Shown: positions 15,518 through 24,655 of the stretch, in pieces
Numbering within the stretch: the stretch's first letter is position 1
Layout of the letters: the number at the start of each line of letters is the position of its first letter
Assembly (NCBI RefSeq): GCF_004349105.1
Contig: NZ_SMLB01000021.1
Coordinates: forward strand, 31,798-95,797
Origin: Jiangella aurantiaca
GTDB taxonomy: Bacteria; Actinomycetota; Actinomycetes; Jiangellales; Jiangellaceae
Reading direction: 5' to 3'
DNA: 64,000 nt
Program-made: the position numbers and the translations under genes
The notes under the pieces: generated by a model
What the model was told of the DNA's origin: nothing
The model's database searches: none
The model's input: only the letters and a program-made list of their open reading frames with translations

Positions 15518-17460
15518 CCGAGCTCAGCCGCCGCACGTTTCTCTCCGCGGTCGCCGCGGCCGGTGCCCTGCCCGTCGTACCGGGAGTTGTGGGCACTGCT
15601 GCCGCTGCGGGTGCGCCGGCGCCGGAGCTGTTCGGGCCGGCCGCTCTGACGGCGGCGATCGTCGGGATGGCGGTCGACGGCGACACCGGCTACGCGGTGA
15701 CCCGGGGCCAGACCCCGCCCAAGGTCGTCACCGTCGATCTGCCGAGCCGGTCGGTCACCAGGATCGACCGACTCCAGCGCGGCGACGGCGGCTGGGCGTG
15801 CACGGTGTCCGGCGGGCACGTGTACGTCGGCACCTATCCGACCCCCGACCTCTACCGGTACGACCCGGCCGGCGGCGGAGTCGAGCGCCTGGGCACCATC
15901 GGGCCGAGCGGCGGCTTCGTCTGGTGCTTGGCCACCGCACCGGATGGCGCGGTGTACGCGGGCACGTCGCCGCGGTGTGAGCTGTGGGAGTTCCGGCCGG
16001 ACACGGGGGTGCTGCGCAACCTCGGCCGAGTCGCCACGGATGCTGCATACGCCCGTGTGGTAGCCGCCGACGAAACCTCGGTCTACGTGGGCACCACGCC
16101 GGTCCGGCACGTCGTCGCCGTCGACCGAGCCACCGGGGCGATGCGCGACATCTATCCGGCGGAGCTCGACCGGGCCGGGTCGATCGACGCGATAGTGGCC
16201 ACCGGCGGCCGGGTGATCGCCTCCACCGGCGGCCGACTGCTCGACCTGGCACCGGACGGCTCCGATCACGCGGTGGCCACCGCGCCCGACGGCCCTGGCA
16301 TGATCGACGCGCTGACGGTGACGCCGTCGGGCGAGCTACTCGCGGCCGCCCGCGGGACCGGAGCGCTGTACCGGCGGGTGGGCGACATGCTGGAGCGGGT
16401 CGGCGCCGCCAACGCCGGTGACGAGACCCGGGGCATCTGGCTGCGTGACGGATCGGTGCTGCTGGGTGCCGGCGGCAGCGGCCTGCTGTGGTTCCACGAC
16501 CTCGTCACCGGCGACACCGGGACGGTCGACCTCACCGACACCGACGTCGCCGGGCCCGATCTCGTCCAGTCGATCGCCTACGACGGCAGCGCCGTGAACG
16601 TGGGCGGGCACTTCTACCTGACCGTGCACCGTCCGTGGGACGGCGTCGAGCCGCATCGGATCCGGGTGGCCGGCGAGGTCAAGGCGATGAAGCCGCACGA
16701 TGGGCGAGTGCTGGCCGCCTTGTATCCGAGCGGCGAGCTGATCAGCATCGACCCGGCGACCGATGGCGTCTCGTCGATGGGCCTCATCGGGCACAACCAG
16801 CAGCGGCCCTGGGAGCTGGCCATGGACGCCGAGCGTGGGCTCCTGCTCGTGGCGACGGCACCGTCGTACGGCCGTCTTGACGGCGCGCTCACCGTGGTGG
16901 ACCTCGCGACCGGAGCGATGGACGTGTACGTCGGCGTGCTGCCCGAGCAGAGCGTCATGTCGGTCACCGTGCACGACGGCGTCGCCTACCTGGCCGGCGA
17001 CACCTGGGGCAGCGGCGGAGCCACCCCCACCCGGAAGGTGGCGCAGGTGGCGGCGTTCGACCTGGACACCCGGGCCGTCCTCTGGCGGACCGAGCCGCTG
17101 GCCGGGCAGGCCAGCCTCCAGCACGTCGAGGTGTACGACGGTTTCCTGTACGGCGTGTACAAGCGGGTGAGCGGCACCTGGTTCGCGATGGACCTGGCCA
17201 CACGCACCGTCGTCCGTCAGGGGAAGCTCAGCGGGTACGGCGAGATCTGTGTGCACAACGACCAGGTCTTCGCGGAGACCAACTTCGGCGACTACATCTA
17301 CCGGCTGCGGTCCGACCACGACGCCGAGCAACTGGCCGGCCCGATCGCCACCAGCTGGTTCACCGTCCCGCAGCTGGCGTTCGAGCGCGGCTGGACGGCG
17401 TGGGGCGTGGCGGGCCGCCAGCTCGCCCGCTTCGACCTGCATCCGCGGCATCGGCGGTGA
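15514..17460 (+). CDS. Secreted beta-propeller protein with twin-arginine signal
   Basis: 648 aa. MTELSRRTFLSAVAAAGALP is a twin-arginine export signal, so the protein is likely exported folded. The body is a beta-propeller closely resembling its upstream neighbour (HVYVGTYPTPDLYRYDPAGG, GAVYAGTSPRCELWEFRPD, GHNQQRPWELAMDAERGLL against GHEQTRPRDSFFDEPTGRL). The pair probably arose by duplication, this copy lacking the Ig-like tail. The ATG overlaps the upstream TGA, and the pair forms one operon. The 3' end overlaps the convergent erm gene by 101 bases. Confidence 0.8.
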   Translation: MTELSRRTFLSAVAAAGALPVVPGVVGTAAAAGAPAPELFGPAALTAAIVGMAVDGDTGYAVTRGQTPPKVVTVDLPSRSVTRIDRLQRGDGGWACTVSGGHVYVGTYPTPDLYRYDPAGGGVERLGTIGPSGGFVWCLATAPDGAVYAGTSPRCELWEFRPDTGVLRNLGRVATDAAYARVVAADETSVYVGTTPVRHVVAVDRATGAMRDIYPAELDRAGSIDAIVATGGRVIASTGGRLLDLAPDGSDHAVATAPDGPGMIDALTVTPSGELLAAARGTGALYRRVGDMLERVGAANAGDETRGIWLRDGSVLLGAGGSGLLWFHDLVTGDTGTVDLTDTDVAGPDLVQSIAYDGSAVNVGGHFYLTVHRPWDGVEPHRIRVAGEVKAMKPHDGRVLAALYPSGELISIDPATDGVSSMGLIGHNQQRPWELAMDAERGLLLVATAPSYGRLDGALTVVDLATGAMDVYVGVLPEQSVMSVTVHDGVAYLAGDTWGSGGATPTRKVAQVAAFDLDTRAVLWRTEPLAGQASLQHVEVYDGFLYGVYKRVSGTWFAMDLATRTVVRQGKLSGYGEICVHNDQVFAETNFGDYIYRLRSDHDAEQLAGPIATSWFTVPQLAFERGWTAWGVAGRQLARFDLHPRHRR

Positions 17461-18268
17461 GGTCGCGGGCGAGCGCCAGCCAAGTCGACGTCGGAACCGT
17501 CTCCGCGGCGGCGGGCGGGTCGATCCCCGTCGACGTGAGCAGCCGGTGGGCGCGCTTCTTCGGCACGTGCGCAGCGAGCACGTCCCGAGCGGCCCGGTGC
17601 GGCTGCCGGTAGGCGTCCTGCAACAGCCTCCGGGCCAGGCGGGCCTGCGGCCGGGACACGTCCGTGCGGCGGCGGACCACCAGGTGAGCGGAGTCGACCG
17701 ACGGCGCCGGCCGGAAGCTGCCCGGCCGGACCCGGCCGGCAATGCTCAACTCGAACCGGGCCTGCCACCACGCGACCTCCAGGTCGCGCGGGCGGCTGTC
17801 CGTCATCCGCTTGGCGAACCCCCACTCGACCAGCAGGTCCGCCTGCTGGACGGACGTCGCCTCGGGGTCGAGCAGCCGGCGCAGCAGCGCCGTCGAGATC
17901 GCGTACGGGATGTTCGCGACCACAGCGTACGGACGGTGCGGCAGCATGACGGTGCGCGCGTCGGCCTCGACCACCCGGACGCCGTCGTCGCCGTCGAAGC
18001 GCCGCCGCAGCTTCGCGACGAACCGCGGGTCCCGCTCGACGGCGATGACGCGAGCGCCCGTCTCGGCGAGCGGGGCGGTCAGCGCGCCGAGCCCGGCGCC
18101 CAGCTCGACGACGAGGTCGCCCGGCCCGGCACCGGACGAACGGACCATGCGGGCGCTGACGGACGGGTCGCGGAGCAGGTGGATGCCGGCGTGGTTCGGT
18201 GCGCTGTTGCTCGCGGGGCGGTTCGTACGGGAGTGAGTACGGGAGTGGGTGCGGGCATGCCGTGGCAT
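17360..18268 (-). CDS. erm: Erm-type 23S rRNA (adenine-N6) methyltransferase
   Basis: 302 aa. The SAM-binding motif I is DLVVELGAGLGALTAPLA, motif II is RVIAVERDPRF, and motif IV is ANIPYAIST (the NIPY that flips the target adenine). These place it in the Erm/KsgA family. A basic, repetitive N-terminus (RTHSRTHSRTN) and a basic tail are typical of actinobacterial Erm proteins, while the KsgA hallmarks of a housekeeping enzyme are less clear. The predicted role is methylation of A2058 of 23S rRNA, giving macrolide-lincosamide-streptogramin B resistance. The start at 18268 has no strong ribosome binding site. Upstream lie a terminator-like hairpin and an 18-aa leader, so expression is probably inducible. 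Proximity to an ABC-F gene supports a resistance role. Confidence 0.85.
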   Translation of the reverse strand: MPRHARTHSRTHSRTNRPASNSAPNHAGIHLLRDPSVSARMVRSSGAGPGDLVVELGAGLGALTAPLAETGARVIAVERDPRFVAKLRRRFDGDDGVRVVEADARTVMLPHRPYAVVANIPYAISTALLRRLLDPEATSVQQADLLVEWGFAKRMTDSRPRDLEVAWWQARFELSIAGRVRPGSFRPAPSVDSAHLVVRRRTDVSRPQARLARRLLQDAYRQPHRAARDVLAAHVPKKRAHRLLTSTGIDPPAAAETVPTSTWLALARDLTADAADAGRSGRAGGPPRPTPSSRARTPAAGR

Positions 18269-18312
18269 GGGCCATCACGACCAATCGGGATCACGGGAGA
18301 CGGCGGACGTCG

Positions 18313-18362
18313 AAAAGCCGCGCCGTGCGCCTCGGGTGTGGTCACCGAGGGACGGACGCGGC
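18313..18362 (-). terminator. Intrinsic terminator hairpin between leader peptide and erm (attenuator)
   Basis: On the minus strand a long stem begins GCCGCG (18362-18357) and ends CGCGGC (18322-18317) followed by TTTT (18316-18313), with an inner CCTCGG/CCGAGG helix. It lies inside the transcribed region between the leader stop (18429) and the erm start (18268). An outer 8-bp helix, CACGGGAG (18379-18372) with CTCCCGTG (18299-18292), encloses it and could form part of the switch. Confidence 0.6.
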
Positions 18363-18428
18363 TGCGGCGTGCTCCCGTGTCGCCGGCCCGGACCCGCTCA
18401 GATGGGGGTCAGCCGGTGGTACGCGAAG

Positions 18429-18485
18429 CTACGCCGTGACGGACCGGCGGGGACGCCAGTACGCCACAGCGGCGTTCTTTGTCAT
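18429..18485 (-). CDS. Putative erm leader peptide (18 aa)
   Basis: The frame encodes MTKNAAVAYWRPRRSVTA. GGAGG precedes its ATG (18483-18485) by about seven bases, a better site than that of erm itself. It ends 160 bases before the erm start, with a terminator-like hairpin between. The Arg-Pro-Arg near the end fits the +X+ pattern known to stall macrolide-bound ribosomes in other erm leaders. I infer drug-dependent stalling that lets transcription or translation of erm proceed. It is not homologous in sequence to leaders I recall. Confidence 0.6.
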   Translation of the reverse strand: MTKNAAVAYWRPRRSVTA

Positions 18486-18513
18486 TCCCACGCCTCCAGG
18501 GTAGCGGCCGCGG

Positions 18514-19068
18514 TCAGCCGGACACCAACGATTTCGGCGTGACGGTGACCTCGAACGGCCTCGCCAGGGTGACGCTCTCGTCGCCGGCCGTCCGGCCCAC
18601 CTCCTCGTATGCGCCGTCGACCAGGTCGTAGGCGACGATGGACGGCTCGTCGGGGTCCACGATCCAGTACGACGCCACCCCGTGCTCGGCGTAGACGGAG
18701 GCCTTGAACACTTCGTCGTAGCGGCGGGTGCTGCGCGACAGCACCTCGACGGCCAGCACGAGCGGCGCCACGATGTTGCGCGCTCGAACGTCCGCCCGCC
18801 GGACGACGAGCAGGTCCGGCTGCAGCGACGTGACATCGTCGGGCTGCCAGTCCAGCGGCACGACATAGACCTTGAAATCCTCCGGTCGCGCCGCGCGTAG
18901 CAGCACGAAGAGCTCGCCGATGGCCTCCTGGTGAACGGGCCGGGGCGCCGGGCTCACGAGCAGGATCCCGTCGACCAGCTCGTACCGCAGCCCATCGGCC
19001 GGCAACGACTCGAGGTCGGCGACAGTCCATCCCTCGACTGCATGTGGCATCGCCGTCATGGTTGTCAT
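18514..19068 (-). CDS. Uma2-family (DUF820) PD-(D/E)XK endonuclease-like protein
   Basis: 184 aa. The family's nuclease core is visible: LQPDLLVVRR (Asp), LAVEVLSRSTRRYD (Glu) and KASVYAEHGVASYWIVDPD (Lys, then the conserved YWIVDP). AAGGGGG lies ahead of the ATG at 19066-19068; upstream in-frame codons look non-coding. Uma2 proteins are abundant in actinobacteria and cyanobacteria with unclear roles. It sits between erm and the ABC-F gene on the same strand. Its stop is only 28 bases upstream of the erm leader ATG, so readthrough transcription into the leader is possible. Confidence 0.85.
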   Translation of the reverse strand: MTTMTAMPHAVEGWTVADLESLPADGLRYELVDGILLVSPAPRPVHQEAIGELFVLLRAARPEDFKVYVVPLDWQPDDVTSLQPDLLVVRRADVRARNIVAPLVLAVEVLSRSTRRYDEVFKASVYAEHGVASYWIVDPDEPSIVAYDLVDGAYEEVGRTAGDESVTLARPFEVTVTPKSLVSG

Positions 19069-19153
19069 GGTGCCCCCTTCCGGGCGCGGTCGCCACTGAG
19101 CCTTCCGTGGCGACACCGCGCCCAGCAATCGGCGATCCGCACATTGTGGATGA

Positions 19154-20794
<1,641 letters not shown>

Positions 20795-20979
20795 GTGACG
20801 ACCTCGACGAGGTTGCTGGGAGCCCGCCGGGTGGACACACCTCGGGCGCGGGCGGAGTCACGCGTCAGATCACATCGCTGTCGATGATGCCATCCGGGCC
20901 CGGCCGCGGGCAAACGGATTTCCGCGACTGTCGGTGCCCCTCACTGAGGTGTGCGGCGTTCCGAGCGAAGGAGTCACCC

Positions 20980-21048
20980 ATGAACATCTGCAACATCGTC
21001 GTCGCAACGAGTTCTGCGTTCAGTGAGCCGGCCGCGGCTCAGGCCTAG
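20980..21048 (+). CDS. Orphan 22-aa small reading frame with strong ribosome binding site
   Basis: AAGGAG lies six bases ahead of an ATG. The frame encodes a short peptide beginning [12 protein letters not shown] and ending in an Ala-rich tail, and stops at TAG 21046-21048, four bases into the convergent aspS gene. It is divergent from the ABC-F gene. It could be a small peptide, a leader without its gene, or the remnant of a deleted gene. No function can be assigned. Confidence 0.35.
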   Translation: MNICNIVVATSSAFSEPAAAQA

Positions 21049-22799
21049 GCCTGCTCCGGGACGGCGTCGATGCCGGCCTCCTTGCGCTGCTGCGCGGTGA
21101 TGGGCGCCGGCGCCGCGGTCAGCGGGTCGTAGCCGCCGCCGGTCTTCGGGAACGCGATGACGTCGCGGATCGAGTCGGACCCGGCCAGCAGCGCGGTGAT
21201 GCGGTCCCAGCCGAACGCGATGCCGCCGTGCGGCGGGGCGCCGTACTTGAAAGCGTCGAGCAGGAAGCCGAACTTCTCCCGCGCCTCCTCCCGGCCCAGG
21301 CCCATCACCTGGAAGACGCGCTCCTGCACCTCACGGCGGTGGATACGGATCGACCCGCCGCCGATCTCATTGCCGTTGCAGACGATGTCGTAGGCGTAGG
21401 CCAGCGCATTGCCCGGGTCGGTGTCGAAGGTGTCCAGCGACTCCGGCTTCGGCGAGGTGAACGCGTGGTGCACTGCGGTCCAGGCGCCGGAGCCGACGGC
21501 GATGTCGTCGGTCTCGTCGACCGGCTCGAACAGTGGCGAGTCGACCACCCAGGTGAACGCCCAGGCGTCCTCGTCGATCAGTCCCGCGCGGCGGCCGATC
21601 TCCAGCCGGGCCGCGCCGAGCAGCGCTTGCGACGGCCGGCGCGCGCCGGCGGCGAAGAACACGGCGTCGCCGGGGACCGCGCCGACCAGCTTGGGCAGAC
21701 CGGTCTTCTCGTCCTCGGACAGGTTCTTCGCGACCGGGCCTGACAGCTCGCCGTCGGCCCCGACCAGCACGTACGCCAGCCCTCTCGCGCCGCGCGCCTT
21801 GGCCCAGTCCTGCCAGCCGTCGAGCTCCTTGCGGCTCTGCGACGCGCCACCCGGGTACACGACGGCGCCGACGTAGGCTGCCTGGAACACGCGGAACTCT
21901 GTGTTCGCGAAGTGCTCGGTGACCTCGGTGAGCTCCTGCCCGAACCGCAGGTCGGGCTTGTCCGAGCCGAATCGGTCCATGGCGTCGTGGTAGGTCATGC
22001 GCGGGATCGGCGTGGTCAGTTCGTGGCCGACGAGCGCCCACAGCGCCTTGAGGACACGCTCCGCCAGTGCGATGACGTCGTCCTGCTCGACGAAGCTCAT
22101 CTCGATGTCGAGCTGGGTGAACTCGGGCTGCCGGTCGGCGCGGAAGTCCTCGTCGCGGTAGCAGCGGGCGATCTGGAAGTACCGCTCCAGCCCGGCGACC
22201 ATGAGAAGCTGCTTGAACAGCTGCGGCGACTGCGGCAACGCGTACCAGGACCCCGGCCGCAGCCGGGCGGGCACCAGGAAGTCGCGCGCCCCCTCGGGCG
22301 TCGACCGGGTCAGCGTCGGCGTCTCGACCTCGACGAAGTTCTCGGCCAGCAGGACGTCGCGGGCGGCGCGGTTGACCGCGCTGCGCAGCCGGATGGCGGC
22401 GGCCGGCCCGGACCGGCGCAGGTCGAGGTACCGGTACTTCAGCCGCACCTCCTCCCCGACGTCGACGTAGTCGTCGATCTGGAACGGCAGTGCCGCGGCC
22501 TCGCTCAACACCTCGACGGCCTCGGCGACGAGCTCGATCTCGCCGGTCGGCAGGTTCGGGTTCTCGTTGCCCGCCGGGCGGCGGCCGATCTGCCCGGTGA
22601 CCTGGATGCAGAACTCGTTGCGCAACCCGTGCGCCACGGCCTCGTCGCGCACCACCACCTGCGCCACCCCGGACGCGTCGCGCAGATCCAGGAACGCCAC
22701 TCCCCCATGATCGCGACGGCGGGCCACCCAGCCGGTAAGGGTGACGGTCTGGCCGGCGTGGTCGGCACGCAGCGTGCCGGCCTCGTGGGTGCGGAGCAC
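21045..22799 (-). CDS. aspS: Aspartyl-tRNA synthetase (AspRS, bacterial type)
   Basis: 584 aa. It joins Asp to tRNA-Asp in the cytoplasm, and possibly tRNA-Asn if the genome relies on GatCAB. An N-terminal OB-fold ([20 protein letters not shown]) binds the anticodon. Class II motifs are [45 protein letters not shown] and the C-terminal GGIAFGWDR. The bacterial GAD insert lies about residues 290-420. The order aspS, radical SAM gene, hisS matches the Rv2572c-Rv2580c stretch of Mycobacterium in outline. Confidence 0.97.
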   Translation of the reverse strand: MLRTHEAGTLRADHAGQTVTLTGWVARRRDHGGVAFLDLRDASGVAQVVVRDEAVAHGLRNEFCIQVTGQIGRRPAGNENPNLPTGEIELVAEAVEVLSEAAALPFQIDDYVDVGEEVRLKYRYLDLRRSGPAAAIRLRSAVNRAARDVLLAENFVEVETPTLTRSTPEGARDFLVPARLRPGSWYALPQSPQLFKQLLMVAGLERYFQIARCYRDEDFRADRQPEFTQLDIEMSFVEQDDVIALAERVLKALWALVGHELTTPIPRMTYHDAMDRFGSDKPDLRFGQELTEVTEHFANTEFRVFQAAYVGAVVYPGGASQSRKELDGWQDWAKARGARGLAYVLVGADGELSGPVAKNLSEDEKTGLPKLVGAVPGDAVFFAAGARRPSQALLGAARLEIGRRAGLIDEDAWAFTWVVDSPLFEPVDETDDIAVGSGAWTAVHHAFTSPKPESLDTFDTDPGNALAYAYDIVCNGNEIGGGSIRIHRREVQERVFQVMGLGREEAREKFGFLLDAFKYGAPPHGGIAFGWDRITALLAGSDSIRDVIAFPKTGGGYDPLTAAPAPITAQQRKEAGIDAVPEQA

Positions 22800-22878
22800 G
22801 GGTGTTCCTCCGGGAAGCGGTGTGGTTGCGCTGACCCAGCGATCCTACGTAACCGCTCGCCGCCACGGCGAGTCCTCT

Positions 22879-22927
22879 TGATCATGTGCGTTGGCGGCGT
22901 GTCAGCGACCGCGAGGGAACATGATCA
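22879..22927. repeat. Intergenic inverted repeat with GATC-containing ends
   Basis: TGATCATGT (22879-22887) and ACATGATCA (22919-22927) are perfect 9-bp arms around a 31-base loop. It lies upstream of aspS in the gap to the radical SAM gene. Hairpins ending TGATCA or TTGATC recur at 31586, 48671, 54665, 54970 and 63907. Confidence 0.6.
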
Positions 22928-22956
22928 CGGTACCCACGGCCGGCTCCATGATCGAC

Positions 22957-22984
22957 GCAAGAGAATGGGGCAGCAGGGGGACGG
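22957..22984 (+). repeat. Dispersed 28-nt repeat, copy 1
   Basis: The 28 bases from GCAAGAGAATGGGGC to GGACGG match the reverse complement of 38086-38113 with one mismatch. Both copies are intergenic. Confidence 0.65.
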
Positions 22985-23084
22985 CGAACGGCCAGATCCC
23001 GCACGTCAACCCGGCCAGCCGCCGCCCATACGACAGCCGCCCACGTCGTCGCCACGTCCATCCAGCAGCCCGCACCCGGCCACG

Positions 23085-24602
23085 TCAGAACAGCGCGCCC
23101 TGACCGTGCTCGACAGGCGCCGGCTCGGGCAGCGGCCGTGGGCCCCAGCGCCGCCCGTGCAGGGGGCGCCGGCGGTCGTCCACGAGATCCTCGTCGTCGT
23201 CGCGGAGGCGATACTTGCGCAGGTGGGGCTCGATCCGGGCCCGCAGCCAGTCGCGGTAGCGCTGGTCGGAGTAGGAGCCGCTGTGGTAGAGCCGCCGGTA
23301 CAGCGGCAGCAGGTCGGGCCGGGTGGACTCGAGCCAGCCGAGGTACCACTCGCGGGCGCCGGGTCGCAGGTGCAGCGGGATGTAGCTGATGCCCGTCGCG
23401 CCGGCGTCGGCGACGGCCGCGACCAGCGCGGACAGGTGCTCCTCGGAGTCGGTGAGCCCGGGCAGGATCGGCGCCAGCAGGACGGTGCACGGCAGCCCGG
23501 CCTCGCGCACCGAACGTACCAGCTCCAGGCGCGCCTTCGGCGTGGGCGTGCCGGGCTCCACCGAGCGGTGCAACCGCTCATCGAGCAGTGCCAGCGACAC
23601 CCCGACACCGACCTGGACGTCCTCAGCGGCGCGCTGCAGCAGCGGCAGGTCGCGGCGGAGCAGCGTGCCCTTGGTGAGGATGCTGAACGGCGTGCCGGAC
23701 CCGGCCAGCGCCTCGATGACGCCCGGCATCAGGCGGTACCGGCCCTCGGCCCGCTGGTAAGGGTCGGTGTTGGTTCCCATCGCGACGTGCTCGCGCGACC
23801 ACGTGCGGCGGCTGACCTCGCGCCGCAGCACCTCGGCGACGTTGACCTTGACGATGACCTGACGGTTGAAGTCGTCGCCGGCGTCGAGGTCGAGGTAGGT
23901 GTGGGTGTTGCGGGCGAAGCAGTTGTGGCTGACGACGCCGTGCGCGATGAAGTCGCCGGTGCCGGTGGTGAGGTCGAACATCGGCAGGTCGACGTCCATC
24001 GGCCGGACGTAGCTGACGTTCAGAGCGTCGTCGGCCCGCACCGCCGCGCCGACGACGCTGCGCCGCAGGCCCATCAGGCGGTCGCGGGTGGTGAGGTAGG
24101 GACGGGGCGGCTCACCCTCGGCGGCCGGCGTCACGTGCTTCCAGCCGTCGGGGGTGAGGAACCGGTGGTCACCGCTGGCGACGATCGAGGTGCCGCCGTC
24201 GAGCTCGACGCGGAACGCCGGCTTCGACGTGCGCCAGTGGTCGAGCACCTGGGTACGCACCAGTCGCCGGCTCAGTCCTTCGAGCCGGGTCCCGAGCACC
24301 CGGTCGCCCGGCCGCACCCGGGCCAGCGGGATGGTGGAGCCGTCGGCCATGCCGATGGGCGCGTACCCGGACAGGCAGTACGTGCACGCGTGGCTGCAGC
24401 CGCGGTACGGGTTCACCGTCCACCGGAACGGCACGTGGGACGCCTCCGGCACCTTGTTCAGCGCCGACTTGGACGTCACCTCGTGAAACGTGATGCCGTC
24501 GAACTCCGGTGTGCGCACGCTGCGGACCAGCCCCGACAGCCGCTGCAACCCCGGCAGCGCCGCGCCGTCGGTGACCGCGAGCTCCTGACCTTCCCAACGC
24601 AC
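23085..24602 (-). CDS. Radical SAM protein (Rv2578c type) interrupted by an intein
   Basis: A 505-aa precursor. The host protein is a radical SAM enzyme of the spore-photoproduct-lyase-like Rv2578c family. After NPYRGCSHACTY its cluster motif Cx3Cx2C is broken at the third Cys: residues 76-227 (23922-24377) are an intein, and the host resumes with CFARNTHTYLDLD. Splicing would restore CSHACTYCFAR. The spliced protein is about 353 aa, a usual length. Downstream segments (TNTDPYQRAEGRYRLM, LLAPILPGLTDSEEHL) are typical of the family. The GTG start (24600-24602) lies just after a LexA-type box at 24612-24625, which implies DNA-damage control. Confidence 0.9.
   Translation of the reverse strand: MRWEGQELAVTDGAALPGLQRLSGLVRSVRTPEFDGITFHEVTSKSALNKVPEASHVPFRWTVNPYRGCSHACTYCLSGYAPIGMADGSTIPLARVRPGDRVLGTRLEGLSRRLVRTQVLDHWRTSKPAFRVELDGGTSIVASGDHRFLTPDGWKHVTPAAEGEPPRPYLTTRDRLMGLRRSVVGAAVRADDALNVSYVRPMDVDLPMFDLTTGTGDFIAHGVVSHNCFARNTHTYLDLDAGDDFNRQVIVKVNVAEVLRREVSRRTWSREHVAMGTNTDPYQRAEGRYRLMPGVIEALAGSGTPFSILTKGTLLRRDLPLLQRAAEDVQVGVGVSLALLDERLHRSVEPGTPTPKARLELVRSVREAGLPCTVLLAPILPGLTDSEEHLSALVAAVADAGATGISYIPLHLRPGAREWYLGWLESTRPDLLPLYRRLYHSGSYSDQRYRDWLRARIEPHLRKYRLRDDDEDLVDDRRRPLHGRRWGPRPLPEPAPVEHGQGALF
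23922..24377 (-). other. Mini-intein inserted at the third [4Fe-4S] cysteine of the radical SAM protein
   Basis: 152 residues. It begins with the splice Cys in CLSGYAPIGMADGS (block A). Block B is TSIVASGDHRFLT, with Ser in place of the usual Thr of TxxH. It ends MFDLTTGTGDFIAHGVVSHN (blocks F/G) with the penultimate His and terminal Asn, followed by Cys+1. There is no homing-endonuclease domain, so it is a mini-intein. The +1 Cys becomes the cluster ligand, so enzyme activity depends on splicing. Confidence 0.92.
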
Positions 24603-24611
24603 TCATCCATT

Positions 24612-24625
24612 CGAACACATGTTCG
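24612..24625. promoter_or_regulatory. LexA (SOS) box ahead of the radical SAM gene
   Basis: CGAACACATGTTCG exactly fits the actinobacterial SOS consensus CGAAC-N4-GTTCG. It lies 10 bases upstream of the GTG at 24602. A second box lies ahead of ruvC. Confidence 0.75.
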
Positions 24626-24655
24626 GTGTAGACACAAGCCCACGCCGAGCAGGTG

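Noticed and set aside
18498..18535. A -35/-10 pair (TTGGTG and TACCCT) ahead of the erm leader, with an AT patch like WhiB7 promoters
   Set aside because: The spacer would be 19 bases and transcription would start inside the leader's ribosome binding site. A faint similar AT patch lies ahead of the ABC-F gene, but this is too weak to claim.
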